Source of the DNA: Aquimarina sp. RZ0
GTDB lineage: Bacteria > Bacteroidota > Bacteroidia > Flavobacteriales > Flavobacteriaceae
Direction: 5' to 3'
NCBI RefSeq assembly: GCF_008370685.1
Contig: NZ_VTZU01000023.1
Coordinates: 1-64,000, forward strand
Length of the DNA stretch: 64,000 nucleotides
Below are positions 15,390-24,245 of this stretch, one piece after another (within the stretch, counting starts at the first letter, position 1; every line of letters starts with the position of its first letter). The notes below the pieces were generated by a model. The model was given only the letters and a program-made list of their open reading frames with translations. It had not been told where the DNA came from and did not search any database. Both the position numbers and the translations under genes were made by a program.

Positions 15390-15764
15390 ATAAATAATTT
15401 TTAAAAGTTTTTGATTAATTGTTTAGCGGACATTGTGATCTATAGATTACATGATTTCTATACTTAAAAATGGTTGTAAAAAAGTTTGATTTTTTGTTCT
15501 CCATTTAAGATAAATTGATTGTTTTTATTAGAAAAATTTTTAAATAAAAATCAATAAAATTAATTTTTATTTGTAAGAGTATAAATGAAATGTGTTTTAA
15601 AATGAAACTGAATGCTCTTTATAATGATTATTAATTGTAATTATAAGATATATTTTAACTTTGGATTGTAATGAATGAAGAGAGGTTTTGATGTTCAAAT
15701 CCGATGTGTAGGCAATTTTCATAAATTTTAGTGCTCTTTTTTCAGTTTTCATTATTTTGCAGGC
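15390..15764. other. AT-rich divergent promoter region, no gene
   Basis: This stretch separates the divergent SPFH (minus) and apt (plus) genes. It is very AT-rich, with no frame worth calling and no strong inverted repeat. Promoters for both genes should lie here. A partial -7-like element (TATTTTG) precedes apt at about 15754-15760. Confidence 0.5.
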
Positions 15765-16277
15765 ATGAACATACATGATTTTATAAGAGATATTCCGGAT
15801 TTTCCGAAACCAGGAATTATTTTTAAAGATATTACTCCGCTTTTAGGAAATTCTGAAGCTTTAGTCTATTGTGCAGATGCATTAGCAGGTTTAATCCCTT
15901 CTGGGGTTCATATAGATAAAGTAATAGGTATTGAAGCGCGAGGCTTTATTCTGGGAGGTATGATTGCAGAACGATTAAAAGCTGGATTTATCCCGGTTCG
16001 TAAAAAGGGAAAACTACCATCAGAGGTATATACCAATAGTTATGGATTAGAATATGGAAATGATACATTAGAGATCCATAAAGATGCTATTGCCCCAGGA
16101 GAACATGTGTTAATACACGATGATGTGCTTGCTACCGGAGGAACAGCAAAAGCTGTGTATGAATTGGTAGAAAAACTTGGAGGAAAGGTGATGCAATGTA
16201 ATTTTATTATGGAATTGAATTTTCTTAATGGAAGAGATAAAATAGGAGATAGGGTAGTTTCTTTAATACAATATTAG
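15765..16277 (+). CDS. apt: Adenine phosphoribosyltransferase
   Basis: 170 aa, the normal length for APRT. It converts adenine and PRPP into AMP and pyrophosphate (purine salvage, cytoplasm). Family motifs are all present: IRDIPDFPKPGIIFKDITPLL at the N-terminus, the adenine-site region IGIEARGFILGG (~residues 52-63), the flexible loop VRKKGKLPSEVYTNSYGLEYG, and the PRPP-binding VLIHDDVLATGGTAKA (~residues 113-129). It is monocistronic, with an intrinsic terminator 30 bases downstream. Confidence 0.96.
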   Translation: MNIHDFIRDIPDFPKPGIIFKDITPLLGNSEALVYCADALAGLIPSGVHIDKVIGIEARGFILGGMIAERLKAGFIPVRKKGKLPSEVYTNSYGLEYGNDTLEIHKDAIAPGEHVLIHDDVLATGGTAKAVYELVEKLGGKVMQCNFIMELNFLNGRDKIGDRVVSLIQY

Positions 16278-16306
16278 TTCAATTGAACTTAGAACTAAAA
16301 ATGAAG

Positions 16307-16337
16307 AGAGCCTCCAGTATTTCTGAAGGCTCTTTTA
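16307..16337. terminator. Bidirectional terminator between apt and the sensor-domain paralogue
   Basis: agagcctccag (16307-16317) and ctgaaggctct (16323-16333) form an 11-bp stem with one mismatch and a TATTT loop, followed by TTTT. It lies between convergent genes and can serve both. Confidence 0.75.
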
Positions 16338-16356
16338 TCTCTGATACCTGCTATTA

Positions 16357-17175
16357 TTATTTTTTTGTAGTGGCAATAATAGCTCCATCTTTTGCTTTTT
16401 CTCCATAAATACTGATTGCAGTACGTGATTTTAGAAAATCAACTTCTTCTAGCTTATCAGATGTAGCTAAGTTGTCCAGTGTATCAAAATCAGACTCTTT
16501 TCCGTCAATAATGATTAGTTTTTCGATATCCGGGTCATCTATAAAGCTAAACTTTTTAGTGTTGCTGAGGTGTGAGGGGAATTGTTGCCCGTTAAAAATA
16601 AAGTTTCCGTTTTCATCCTCTTCAAAAGTAAAAGAATCCATCAGTTGCTCCTTAAGTTTGCTCAAGTCAAAATGTGTTCCATTAAAAAATAGAGAGTCAC
16701 CTTCTTTGTCAACATCTAAATTAAATCTGAAATGTTGACTTTTCAAGAGGCTATCTATATCAAAATTATGATGATTGAAACCAATTTGATTTTTCCATGA
16801 GTTTATATCAAACATTCCTGAATTCGTAATATATAAATTTCCATTTTTGAAGCCTAATTCGACATCAGAAATGGGTTCATTAGAGGATGAAGAATATTTA
16901 CTTTTAGATGTTCCTTTTTTTAAAATAATACTAAGACTGATAATTTCATCTTGATTGTTAAATGCTATTTTATCAATAATAAGTTCAATACCATTATCAG
17001 AAAAGAATGTTTTAAGATCATCTAATTCTTTTTTTGTTGTATTTTTATTAATAATAGCAGTAATTTCATTGCCTTTTACTTGTTTGTAAGTAGGGTAAGT
17101 GTCAGATGTTGATGTAAATGCGGTTAAGGAAAGTATACCTAGTATACCAACTCCTATAATGATCCATTTTTTCAT
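16357..17175 (-). CDS. Exported protein resembling the BlaR1-like sensor C-terminus
   Basis: The frame opens at 17253, but the start at 17175 (MKKWIIIGVGILGILSLTAF) gives a normal signal peptide or anchor and is chosen; this yields 272 aa. Two regions match the neighbouring M56 protein: a KGNEITAIINKNTTKKELDDLKTFFSDNGIELIIDKI block (sensor: SKNSSKEDLEKIKRIF) and a C-terminal IIIDGKES…AISIYGEKAKDGAIIATTKK, similar to the plug-like end of TonB-dependent receptors. It looks like a separated periplasmic domain of the sensor and may compete for, or relay, its signal. It lies 763 bases downstream of the sensor gene with two MITE-like insertions between. Confidence 0.65.
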   Translation of the reverse strand: MKKWIIIGVGILGILSLTAFTSTSDTYPTYKQVKGNEITAIINKNTTKKELDDLKTFFSDNGIELIIDKIAFNNQDEIISLSIILKKGTSKSKYSSSSNEPISDVELGFKNGNLYITNSGMFDINSWKNQIGFNHHNFDIDSLLKSQHFRFNLDVDKEGDSLFFNGTHFDLSKLKEQLMDSFTFEEDENGNFIFNGQQFPSHLSNTKKFSFIDDPDIEKLIIIDGKESDFDTLDNLATSDKLEEVDFLKSRTAISIYGEKAKDGAIIATTKK

Positions 17176-17524
17176 TTGTGGTATTCTTAATTTTTTGATC
17201 GAAATATCTGTAAATTCTATTCTAAATACGAAAAATGGATGGGTGTGTTGCAAAACAGAATACAGATTTAACCATGAGATGTATATGATGAATTGGAGGT
17301 ATTATCTTTGTACCATTTTTGATCTAAAATGACCTATTAAAATTTACTCTTTTCCTGAGTACTTCAAAATAAAAAGGAGCTGTAGCTATACCTTAATGCT
17401 CTTTCATTTTCTTTATCTAAACAAGAAATTGTTACTTTTTATTTGGGTATTTAAAAAATCAGGAGTGATATGAAACAACAAAAAATATCAGCGCCGGATC
17501 TGATGATTTTTTAGTTTTTCTATA

Positions 17525-17682
17525 GTGAACTCATCTTGCATTGTGGTTTTTAACCGAAAAGTTTGGCTTTTGTACTATAAGTTTTTTAGGGCATAGCTAT
17601 AGCTACGGTTGGTTACAAAAAACAAAATTAGCGTGCAACATGTAAATTTTGTGGGTCAAAGCATGACTCAAGATGAGTTCAC
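17525..17682. mobile_element. MITE-like element, family A, copy A1
   Basis: Terminal inverted repeats gtgaactcatcttg and caagatgagttcac (14 bp, perfect) bound 158 bases without coding capacity. The centre carries gcatagctatagctacggtt (17591-17610), shared exactly with family B. Related copies are at 54177-54334 (about 80 % alike by eye), 24762-24925 and 53586-53799. Confidence 0.7.
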
Positions 17683-17697
17683 ATTAGTTCGAGGTTA

Positions 17698-17857
17698 TAC
17701 GATTTGTGATTAAAAAATTCGTATAAATTCATTGAATTATTTTTTCTTTATGCAAGGCAAAAAAATCAAGCATAGCTATAGCTACGGTTTATTTTTTAAA
17801 CGAAGTAGAAAGGAAAAAGAAACGATGAATATGCGAAATTTTTAGTTATAAATCGTA
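17698..17857. mobile_element. MITE-like element, family B, copy B1
   Basis: 160 bases with ends tacgattt and aaatcgta, flanked by TTA on both sides (17695-17697 and 17858-17860), a 3-bp target duplication. The sequence appears identical, in inverse orientation, to 62174-62333. The copy at 31150-31309 has the same length but is diverged. Non-coding, so a transposase must act in trans. Confidence 0.8.
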
Positions 17858-17867
17858 TTAGCTCACA

Positions 17868-17932
17868 TTTATTGAAAAAAACATTTCGATTTTGCGGTAA
17901 GCCTCGGAGCATTTAAATCTCGATTATCGAGA
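17868..17932. repeat. Repeat family D, copy D1
   Basis: The stretch including gcatttaaatctcgattat (17909-17927) recurs at 53755-53773 and, in inverse and more diverged form, at 23041-23134. It sits directly against the stop codon of the M56 gene, together with A1 and B1, making this 400-base gap almost all repeat. Confidence 0.5.
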
Positions 17933-17938
17933 AAAACT

Positions 17939-20014
17939 TTATCTTTTGGTAGTGATTTCTAAAACTCCGTTTGCAGCCAATTCGCCATATTTTTTGGTAG
18001 CTTTTTTGCCCTTCAGAACATTTATAGAAGCAATATCAGTAGTATCTATTTTTTTAAGTTTTTTATATGAGATCTTTTCTCCATCTATAAAAACTATTAT
18101 TTCTTCAGAAGGCATTTTGTTATAAAACAAAGAATTACGATCCCTGTATACTTTTACAGAACTATTGTTATTAGAGGAATGGAGCGTGTAATTTTCTGTG
18201 TGCTTTTTGGATTTATAACCAGTTCTTTTTTTATTTGCTTTTTTAGTTTTGATATTGATAACCCCATCTTTTGCCTTTTTCCCATATTTCTTTATACTAT
18301 TTTTACCTTTAGAAACATCTATACTTTGTATGTGATGAGATTTCAATTTCTTCACTTCTTTTTTACTAGCCTTCTTTCCATCAATAAAAAATAATGGTTC
18401 TTTGTCAAAATCTTCATCAAAATCAAAGATAGTAGCGCTGTCATTAGAATGAATAAAAATGTTACTCCCTTTGTTTTTGTCTTTTGAACCTCTAATAACA
18501 ATTTTATTTTCGTACTCATCAGGGTCTATAAATATCATTTCGTTTTTATCATTTGGGTCTATCCCAACAATCGTAACACCATTCTTATTTTTTTTTCGTT
18601 TTACGAGCATGCCTTGGGATTGACCAATACGAATCTTATCATTTTTACTGTCATAAGAAATAACAAAAGCTTGTATCGGACTTTCATTTTCTATTGAGAA
18701 ATTAGCATTGCTTTTTTCTGAAGACATATTCACACTGATTCCTGTTATTTGATCATCAAGGTTTCTTTTGATATCACTAAAGGAGATTTCTACCGAATAT
18801 TCATTTTTAAATATTCTTTTGATTTTTTCTAAATCCTCTTTACTTGAGTTTTTACTGACAATAAACTCAATGGCAGCTGTTTTTATTTTGGAGTTTTTTG
18901 AAGTTGAAATGACTTTCTGCTTTGTCGTTTTTTGAGTTGTTGTAGAGGTTTCCTGTTTGTTTTTTGATCTAATTTGCTGTTTGTTTACAGGAGTGTATTC
19001 TTTTTTTGACGGGGATATATGCTTATCTTTTCTATGGATGATTTCTTCTTTCTCATCAATGGGAGGTAACAATTTGTTTAGTGTAGAATTATCTTTATTT
19101 TTTTGATTTATAGAAGAATATGGAGTTTGATCCAGAGTTTCATCTGTACGATACTGTATTTCTGTTTTAGTGTTAAAACCCCATAAAAATAAGCTCAGAA
19201 GAGGTAGAATGATTGTCACTTTCCAGAGATTCTGATGATTGGATTGTTTCTTGTTTAACATAACTATTCGCTTTTTGATTAATGATTGATAAAAATTATT
19301 TGTAAGTGTAGAATAATTGTTTGATGACACTTTGACCAGTGTTAATTGATATTCTCTTTTGGAAGATATGTCCTGAATGGTTTCAGAATCTGCTATGAAT
19401 TCCAGATTCTGTTGTAAGCTTTTTTTATAAAGCCAGGCAAAAGGATTGATCCACTGAAAAATAGTAATAATATTTATTATTAAAAGGTCGAGAGAATGAT
19501 ATTGCTTGGCGTGTACTTTTTCGTGAGTAAGAATCATTTTTAATTCTGAGGCGGTATGGAGAGATGGATTAAATATGATGTATTTAAAAAAAGAAAATGG
19601 TGCAATATTTCTAGAGGTTTTTATAAGAGAAAACTCCTCATTTGTCGTTATTCTATTTTTAGCAAAAATCTTTCTCAAGGATACTAATTGGAACCCTAAA
19701 CGGACTAGTAGTATGCAACTAATACTGATATATATGATAAAAATAATCGACCACCAGTTGATTGAGCTAGCCAATTCTGGATCAAGTACGCTTGATGTAG
19801 TAGTGATTTCTACGAATTGAAAATTGGGTTTTTTTATAAATTCTGTTTTGGTAAACCGCAAAAAAGGAAGAGCTAATGAACATAAAATTCCTAGTAATAA
19901 GAAATTTCGATTCGCTTTAAAGAATGTGTCTTTTCTTAAAAGAAAGAAATAAACCAGATAGAATAAAATGAGTACTGCACTCGATTTCAAAAGATACATT
20001 AAAAACGCTTCCAT
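17939..20014 (-). CDS. BlaR1/M56-type sensor metallopeptidase with plug-like C-terminus
   Basis: 691 aa. Membrane segments lie at about residues 5-23, 37-52, 86-105 and 265-282, with the zinc protease motif HEKVH at 164-168 and a downstream NLEFIAD that supplies the third ligand, as in BlaR1/MecR1. Beyond the last helix is a long, Lys/Ser-rich exported region. Instead of a beta-lactam-binding domain it has an ATP-synthase-like or unrecognised repeat region and two copies of an IDGxK…DxxSIxVxKGKxxxKKYGxxAxxGVxxIxTKx motif like TonB-receptor plugs. On a signal it should cleave the BlaI-like repressor encoded 11 bases upstream. The signal is unknown, since this Bacteroidota type lacks a penicillin sensor. 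Confidence 0.85.
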   Translation of the reverse strand: MEAFLMYLLKSSAVLILFYLVYFFLLRKDTFFKANRNFLLLGILCSLALPFLRFTKTEFIKKPNFQFVEITTTSSVLDPELASSINWWSIIFIIYISISCILLVRLGFQLVSLRKIFAKNRITTNEEFSLIKTSRNIAPFSFFKYIIFNPSLHTASELKMILTHEKVHAKQYHSLDLLIINIITIFQWINPFAWLYKKSLQQNLEFIADSETIQDISSKREYQLTLVKVSSNNYSTLTNNFYQSLIKKRIVMLNKKQSNHQNLWKVTIILPLLSLFLWGFNTKTEIQYRTDETLDQTPYSSINQKNKDNSTLNKLLPPIDEKEEIIHRKDKHISPSKKEYTPVNKQQIRSKNKQETSTTTQKTTKQKVISTSKNSKIKTAAIEFIVSKNSSKEDLEKIKRIFKNEYSVEISFSDIKRNLDDQITGISVNMSSEKSNANFSIENESPIQAFVISYDSKNDKIRIGQSQGMLVKRKKNKNGVTIVGIDPNDKNEMIFIDPDEYENKIVIRGSKDKNKGSNIFIHSNDSATIFDFDEDFDKEPLFFIDGKKASKKEVKKLKSHHIQSIDVSKGKNSIKKYGKKAKDGVINIKTKKANKKRTGYKSKKHTENYTLHSSNNNSSVKVYRDRNSLFYNKMPSEEIIVFIDGEKISYKKLKKIDTTDIASINVLKGKKATKKYGELAANGVLEITTKR

Positions 20015-20025
20015 ATCATCATTTT

Positions 20026-20382
20026 TTATTTTTTTTTCTCAATTATATCCAAAATCTCTCTCAGCTCTGCAGCTGTAATTTTTTCTTCTTTGGCAAAAAA
20101 GGATACCATATTTTTATAAGAATCATTAAAATATTGTTTCATTGCTTTGCTTACAAACCGACTTCTATATTCTTCTTTGGTAATAACAGGATAGTATTGA
20201 TGTGTTTTTCCATACGCATTATGACCAATATATCCTTTGTCTTCTAAGTTTCTAATAATAGTCGAAACCGTATTGTAATGCGCTTGATTTCCTAATTCAG
20301 AGAGGACTTCTTTGGTAAAAGCTTTACCTAGTTTCCATACAACTTGCATAATTTCTTCTTCCTTATTAGTGAGTTTTTCCAT
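20026..20382 (-). CDS. BlaI/MecI/CopY-family transcriptional repressor
   Basis: 118 aa winged-helix repressor: LTNKEEEIMQVVWKLGKAFTKEVLSELG…YNTVSTIIRNLEDKGYIGHNAYGKTHQYYPVITKEEY (residues ~5-75), followed by a helical dimer and cleavage region. Family members bind palindromic operators and are inactivated when the partner M56 protease cuts them. The sensor gene starts 11 bases downstream, forming a two-gene operon. A perfect inverted repeat between the -33 and -7 boxes of its promoter indicates autorepression. Confidence 0.9.
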   Translation of the reverse strand: MEKLTNKEEEIMQVVWKLGKAFTKEVLSELGNQAHYNTVSTIIRNLEDKGYIGHNAYGKTHQYYPVITKEEYRSRFVSKAMKQYFNDSYKNMVSFFAKEEKITAAELREILDIIEKKK

Positions 20383-20404
20383 TGATTATAGTATTTACTT
20401 AGCT

Positions 20405-20449
20405 CAAATGTATAACTATAAAAACAGTTATACAACTATTTTTATAGTT
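20405..20449 (-). promoter_or_regulatory. Promoter and operator of the BlaI-like/M56 operon
   Basis: On the minus strand TACATTTG (20405-20412) matches the -7 box and TTG (20433-20435) lies 20 bases upstream. An inverted repeat aactataaaaa (20414-20424) / tttttatagtt (20439-20449), perfect over 11 bp, overlaps this promoter, as expected for a repressor operator. Confidence 0.6.
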
Positions 20450-20464
20450 ATTTAACGTGTTTTG

Positions 20465-20599
20465 TAGTTTTAAAAGGGAATGCGGTCTTTGGGATTACCA
20501 TAAAAAATAAATGTAACATTAAGTACTTATGCCTTACTTATTCTATATTCGCAAAGAAATTAATGACTTATGGCTCAAAGTATATTTTTTTGTAATTAG
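20465..20599. repeat. Segmental duplication, left copy, with a dead antiporter start
   Basis: This stretch matches 23187-23320, the immediate 5' region and first codons of the cation antiporter gene, at about 90 % by eye. Here the antiporter start (ATG at 20570, MAQSIFF) runs into TAG after nine codons. It is a remnant of a duplication that also copied part of the BlaI-like and M56 genes to 22972-23190. Confidence 0.7.
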
Positions 20600-20614
20600 T
20601 GTCATCTTGATTAA

Positions 20615-20769
20615 GAGCTTGTTTAAAAACCTTACTTCCTGAAAACAACTATTTTAAGAACCGTGAGCTTACTTCAAATAATTAAAATATCTCGATATTC
20701 TCATCATTTGAAGTGTACTCAGAACCTCAAACTATTGATTTTCAATTTGTATTCTTTTTAAACATACTC
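20615..20769. mobile_element. MITE-like element, family C, copy C1
   Basis: 155 bases with ends gagcttgtttaaaaa and tttttaaacatactc and a TAA on both flanks (20612-20614; 20770-20772). Two further copies lie inverted at 47721-47876 and 57834-57988. Its left end is next to the border of the segmental duplication. Confidence 0.75.
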
Positions 20770-20814
20770 TAAGAATAGTGTATTCGCATAAGATTTTTCC
20801 GTTTTTTCTTTCCT

Positions 20815-21060
20815 TTCAATAATATTAGATTCAGTCTTACTAATAAAACTAGGTCGTTATTACTTTCAGAGAGCCAAGACTCTATAGAAGGAGAAACTTT
20901 TGCTATATTCTTTATAATCTTTGTCTAAGAATTCGATAAACACTTTTTCAAGATCTTTAGCCTAGAGAGGGACTAGTTGTTCTTCATCATTGTTACAGGC
21001 AAAAAGGAGTAGCGTTAGTAGCGCAAGAAGGTAAGGGGGGGTGAAGAATAACTTTTTCAT
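20815..21060 (-). pseudogene. Decayed paralogue of the HYR-repeat lipoprotein
   Basis: ATG at 21058-21060 begins a lipoprotein signal (MKKLFFTPPYLLALL…LLFAC) followed by NNDEEQ and a TAG at 20962. Past the stop, the same frame continues as AKDLEKVFIEFLDKD, which parallels VDSEEAFFEFIGKD in the intact gene just upstream, then a frameshift leads to SWLSESNND (parallel to SWWSTNVGN). It is a broken N-terminal copy of the 542-aa lipoprotein; the repeat region is gone. Confidence 0.65.
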
Positions 21061-21172
21061 ATATATGGAAAAGATACTTTATGATATGTTATCATAAAGT
21101 ATCTTTTTGTTTACTAAGGTTGTTTTATTGATTAAAAACTTATAGTTAGCCTCTATTTATATCTAATCTAAT

Positions 21173-22801
21173 CTACCTTTCAGAAAACTTTGTTAAAAAT
21201 GTTCTAGAAGACCAGTCACACCCATTTTTTCTAGCTCTTACATTTATATATACTTCATTACCACGTGGTGATATAAAGGTGTTACCATCAAAGCTAGTTC
21301 CTCCATTTCCCGTATATATGGTAATACTACTGCTGGATGTCTTATAAGGAACATTTTGGTTTCTAATCAATCCTAATCTCCCATTTTCTATAATTCCGAT
21401 GTGTCCATTACCAGTTACATTCCACTCATATTCATCAGCATTAGTGTCTCTGGCAGTTACCTCATGACTGCTGAGAAAAAGAAACTTATCAGCTGTAACT
21501 ATTGATGGTTTTGTTGTCCTGCAACGTCCTATGACTGTAAAACGACATGAGGATTTATTTCCGCTTCTATCATTTGCTGTAATGGTAATAGTTTGGTTAC
21601 CGTCTTGTACTCGATTCCCTGGAGGTGGAGATTGCGTATATCTTATATCCTCATCAGAAGTACAATTATCTGTAGCAGAAAATGAATCTCTGTAGTCAGG
21701 TAATCGAGTACCTGTGATAAGGGTTCTCGTTTCATTAATGCCACAATTGATCGTTGGAGAAGCTGTATCTGGACCAGGACAAGGATCTCCATAAACTATT
21801 AGAGAGCAACTGGAAATATTTCCATCTTTATCACTTGCTGTAATGGTAATAGTTTGGTTACCTCTCTCTACTGGAGTCCCTGAAGGCGGAGATTGGGTTA
21901 GTATAATATCTTCATCAGATGTACAATTATCTGTAGCAGAAAATGAATCTCTATAGTTAGGCAATTGATCACCTACGTCAAGGGTTCTTGTTCCTGTAAT
22001 GCTACAATTGATCGTTGGAGAAACTGTATCCGTAGCAGCACAAGGATCCCCAAAAACCATTATAGAACAGCTTGTAGTATTTCCACTTTTATCTTTTGCT
22101 GTAAAAGTAATTTTTTGATCTCCAGGTTTGACTAGAATACCGCTTGACGGATCTGGACTTTGTGTAATAGTTACAGAACGACCTTGGCAATTATCAGAAG
22201 CACTAACATAGTCCCATAAGTATGGTAATGCTATACCGGGAGCTAACGATATCGTGTCTGTAGAACAATCTATAACAGGAGGCGTTTGATCAGCACCATC
22301 AAGACATTTAGGACTAATGAATGTAAATGCTCTTTCCCAACTGACTAGTTTAATCAGTATTGGATCAAATATTTTAGCGGCTAGAGGTATATCTGTAGCT
22401 CTAATAGGTAGTGCAATAATATCATTAGAACACCTATCAGATGTTTGATTATCAGTGCCTATAATATATAAAAAAGAATCGTCTTCTGTAAGTACCCTAT
22501 AAGAACACCGTGTCTCTTTTCTTTCTACAATAGTAGATCCTTCGTTTCGTAAAAAAGCTGGTCCATTAGGATTACCAACGTTAGTGGACCACCAGCTTCC
22601 TCCAAAAGAAGATGAAATTTTGGACTGATCAGTGGGATCTTTGCCTATAAATTCAAAAAATGCTTCTTCAGAATCTACATTTTGAAGAGGTGGTTCTTCA
22701 TCTTCATTGTTACAAGCAAAAAGAAATAGTGCTAGTAGCGTGAGTAGGTAGGGTTTTAAAAATACTTTTTGGGGAACTAAAAATCCGATTAAGTTTTTCA
22801 T
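21173..22801 (-). CDS. Lipoprotein with three HYR-type repeats
   Basis: 542 aa. The signal ends in the lipobox LFAC near residue 30 and the mature protein starts CNNEDEEPP. After a unique N-terminal domain with several Cys (to ~residue 160), three HYR (hyalin) Ig-like repeats follow, about 85 residues each, with the pattern DxxxPxIxC…L.Y.D…SATDNC…ITQSPpsGt.V..GnQtITiTA.DksGN.SSC. The last ~110 residues form another beta-sandwich-like domain. HYR modules are adhesive, so a cell-surface adhesin or matrix role is likely. A broken paralogue lies directly downstream, and a segmental duplication brackets both. Confidence 0.75.
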   Translation of the reverse strand: MKNLIGFLVPQKVFLKPYLLTLLALFLFACNNEDEEPPLQNVDSEEAFFEFIGKDPTDQSKISSSFGGSWWSTNVGNPNGPAFLRNEGSTIVERKETRCSYRVLTEDDSFLYIIGTDNQTSDRCSNDIIALPIRATDIPLAAKIFDPILIKLVSWERAFTFISPKCLDGADQTPPVIDCSTDTISLAPGIALPYLWDYVSASDNCQGRSVTITQSPDPSSGILVKPGDQKITFTAKDKSGNTTSCSIMVFGDPCAATDTVSPTINCSITGTRTLDVGDQLPNYRDSFSATDNCTSDEDIILTQSPPSGTPVERGNQTITITASDKDGNISSCSLIVYGDPCPGPDTASPTINCGINETRTLITGTRLPDYRDSFSATDNCTSDEDIRYTQSPPPGNRVQDGNQTITITANDRSGNKSSCRFTVIGRCRTTKPSIVTADKFLFLSSHEVTARDTNADEYEWNVTGNGHIGIIENGRLGLIRNQNVPYKTSSSSITIYTGNGGTSFDGNTFISPRGNEVYINVRARKNGCDWSSRTFLTKFSER

Positions 22802-22971
22802 AATTAAAAATGATTTGCAATTATTATAATTTAGAGGATAAACTTAAAAAGAGAATAAGTTATAAAACTCACTCTTTTCAGTGAATGTAAAACACTGAAA
22901 ATAGGGGGGATACATATTTTTGTTTTGAGTTTAGGGCAAAAATAATCAATAATTTTTTATCGTGTACTTAA

Positions 22972-23291
22972 CCAAATAGAATAAAATGAATATTGCACTA
23001 GATTTCAATAAGTAATTTAGAAATGCTCCCATATCCTTATTTTTATTAGATAATCGAGATTTAAATTTTGCAAGGCTTGCCTCGAAATCGAAATATTTTT
23101 TTCTAATAAATGCTTCGTGGGCTTACCCCGAGATAGTTTGCTAATTCAGGGAGAATTTCTTTGGTAAAAGTTTTACCTGGTTTGGATAGTTTTAAAAAGG
23201 AAAGCGGGCTTTTGGGTTACTATAAAAAATAAATGTAACATTAAGTACTTATGCTATACTTATTCTATATTCGCAAACAAATTAATGACTT
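22972..23291. repeat. Segmental duplication, right copy, with decayed M56/BlaI fragments
   Basis: Three fragments match the intact operon in the same order. 22972-23038 matches the 5' end of the M56 gene (19951-20018), 23147-23190 matches an internal part of the BlaI-like gene (20291-20341), and 23187-23320 matches the shared upstream region (20465-20599). All reading frames are broken, and a family D repeat sits inside. So the antiporter is intact here while the repressor operon is intact at the left copy. Confidence 0.7.
23041..23134. repeat. Repeat family D, copy D2
   Basis: tttattaga (23042-23050) and tctaataaa (23102-23110) form 9-bp ends, and the interior shares ataatcgagatttaaat and aaatcgaaat with the complement of D1. 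It is inserted within the decayed duplication. Confidence 0.45.
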
Positions 23292-24245
23292 ATGACTCAA
23301 AGTATATTTTTTGTAATTATTGGATTTGTACTTCTCGTTGTTGGAGGTGAGTTTTTGGTTCGCTCCTCTGTGGCATTATCTTTTAGATTAAAATTGTCTA
23401 AGATGGTAATCGGGCTCACTGTAGTCTCTTTTGCTACCTCTGCGCCAGAGTTATTAGTTAGTTTACAAGCTGCGCTGGAAGGGTCTGCAGATCTGGCGCT
23501 AAGTAATGTTATAGGTTCTAATATTGCAAATATTGGTTTGGTTCTTGGGATTACAGCACTTATTGGACCATTAGCCATTGATAAAGATTTTTATAGATTT
23601 AACTGGCCTGTAATGATCATAATGTCATTGGCATTATACATCTTTTTAAAGACCGATACTATATTAACCAGAGTAGAAGGCGGTATTTTGCTGGTATCTC
23701 TTTTGGTCTATTTGTTCTTGCTGATTAGAAGGGCTAGAAAGCATGCTGATACGATGATTGATGAAGTTGATGATACACTGGAGAAAGTGTCTGGTTTTAA
23801 AATGATTGTCTGGTTATTAATAGGAGGTTTATCCTTGTATTTTGGATCTGAATTTTTGGTAGATGGAGCAAAAAATATTGCGCAGAGAATGGAAGTTAGT
23901 GAAGCAGTAATTGGGCTTACTATGGTAGCTATAGGAACTAGTGTTCCCGAACTTGCAGCATCTGTAATCGCTGCATTAAAACAGGAAAAAGCAATTTCTC
24001 TGGGAAATCTGATTGGCTCTAATATTTTTAATATAGCTTCGGTACTAGGACTTACATCTATTATACAGCCAATTGTTTTGAAAGATGTACGATTAATGAA
24101 TGTCGATATTTTCTGGATGCTAGGTTTTGCGCTAATTCTTTTGCCATTAGCTTTTATTCCTAAAAGAATGGTTTTAGGTAGAACAAAAGGATTTTTAATT
24201 TTTGCAGGCTATTGTGTGTTTGTCGCCTTAGTTTTTATAAAATAA
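23292..24245 (+). CDS. CaCA-family sodium/calcium (cation) antiporter, YrbG-like
   Basis: 317 aa with about ten hydrophobic segments in two inverted halves. Each half carries the alpha-repeat of the CaCA superfamily: SFATSAPELLVSLQAA…GSNIANIGLVLG (~residues 47-90) and AIGTSVPELAASVIAA…GSNIFNIASVLG (~residues 215-255), whose Glu and Asn residues bind the exchanged cation. It sits in the inner membrane and exports Ca2+ or another cation in exchange for Na+ or H+. The first codons are duplicated in dead form at 20570. Confidence 0.92.
   Translation: MTQSIFFVIIGFVLLVVGGEFLVRSSVALSFRLKLSKMVIGLTVVSFATSAPELLVSLQAALEGSADLALSNVIGSNIANIGLVLGITALIGPLAIDKDFYRFNWPVMIIMSLALYIFLKTDTILTRVEGGILLVSLLVYLFLLIRRARKHADTMIDEVDDTLEKVSGFKMIVWLLIGGLSLYFGSEFLVDGAKNIAQRMEVSEAVIGLTMVAIGTSVPELAASVIAALKQEKAISLGNLIGSNIFNIASVLGLTSIIQPIVLKDVRLMNVDIFWMLGFALILLPLAFIPKRMVLGRTKGFLIFAGYCVFVALVFIK

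Noticed and set aside
17303..17310. TATCTTTG as a plus-strand promoter
   Set aside because: Matches the -7 box but has no -33 element at the right distance and no plus-strand gene downstream.
20869..21060. Independent small lipoprotein gene
   Set aside because: Sequence after the stop codon still parallels the intact HYR lipoprotein, so it is a decayed paralogue and not a separate small gene.
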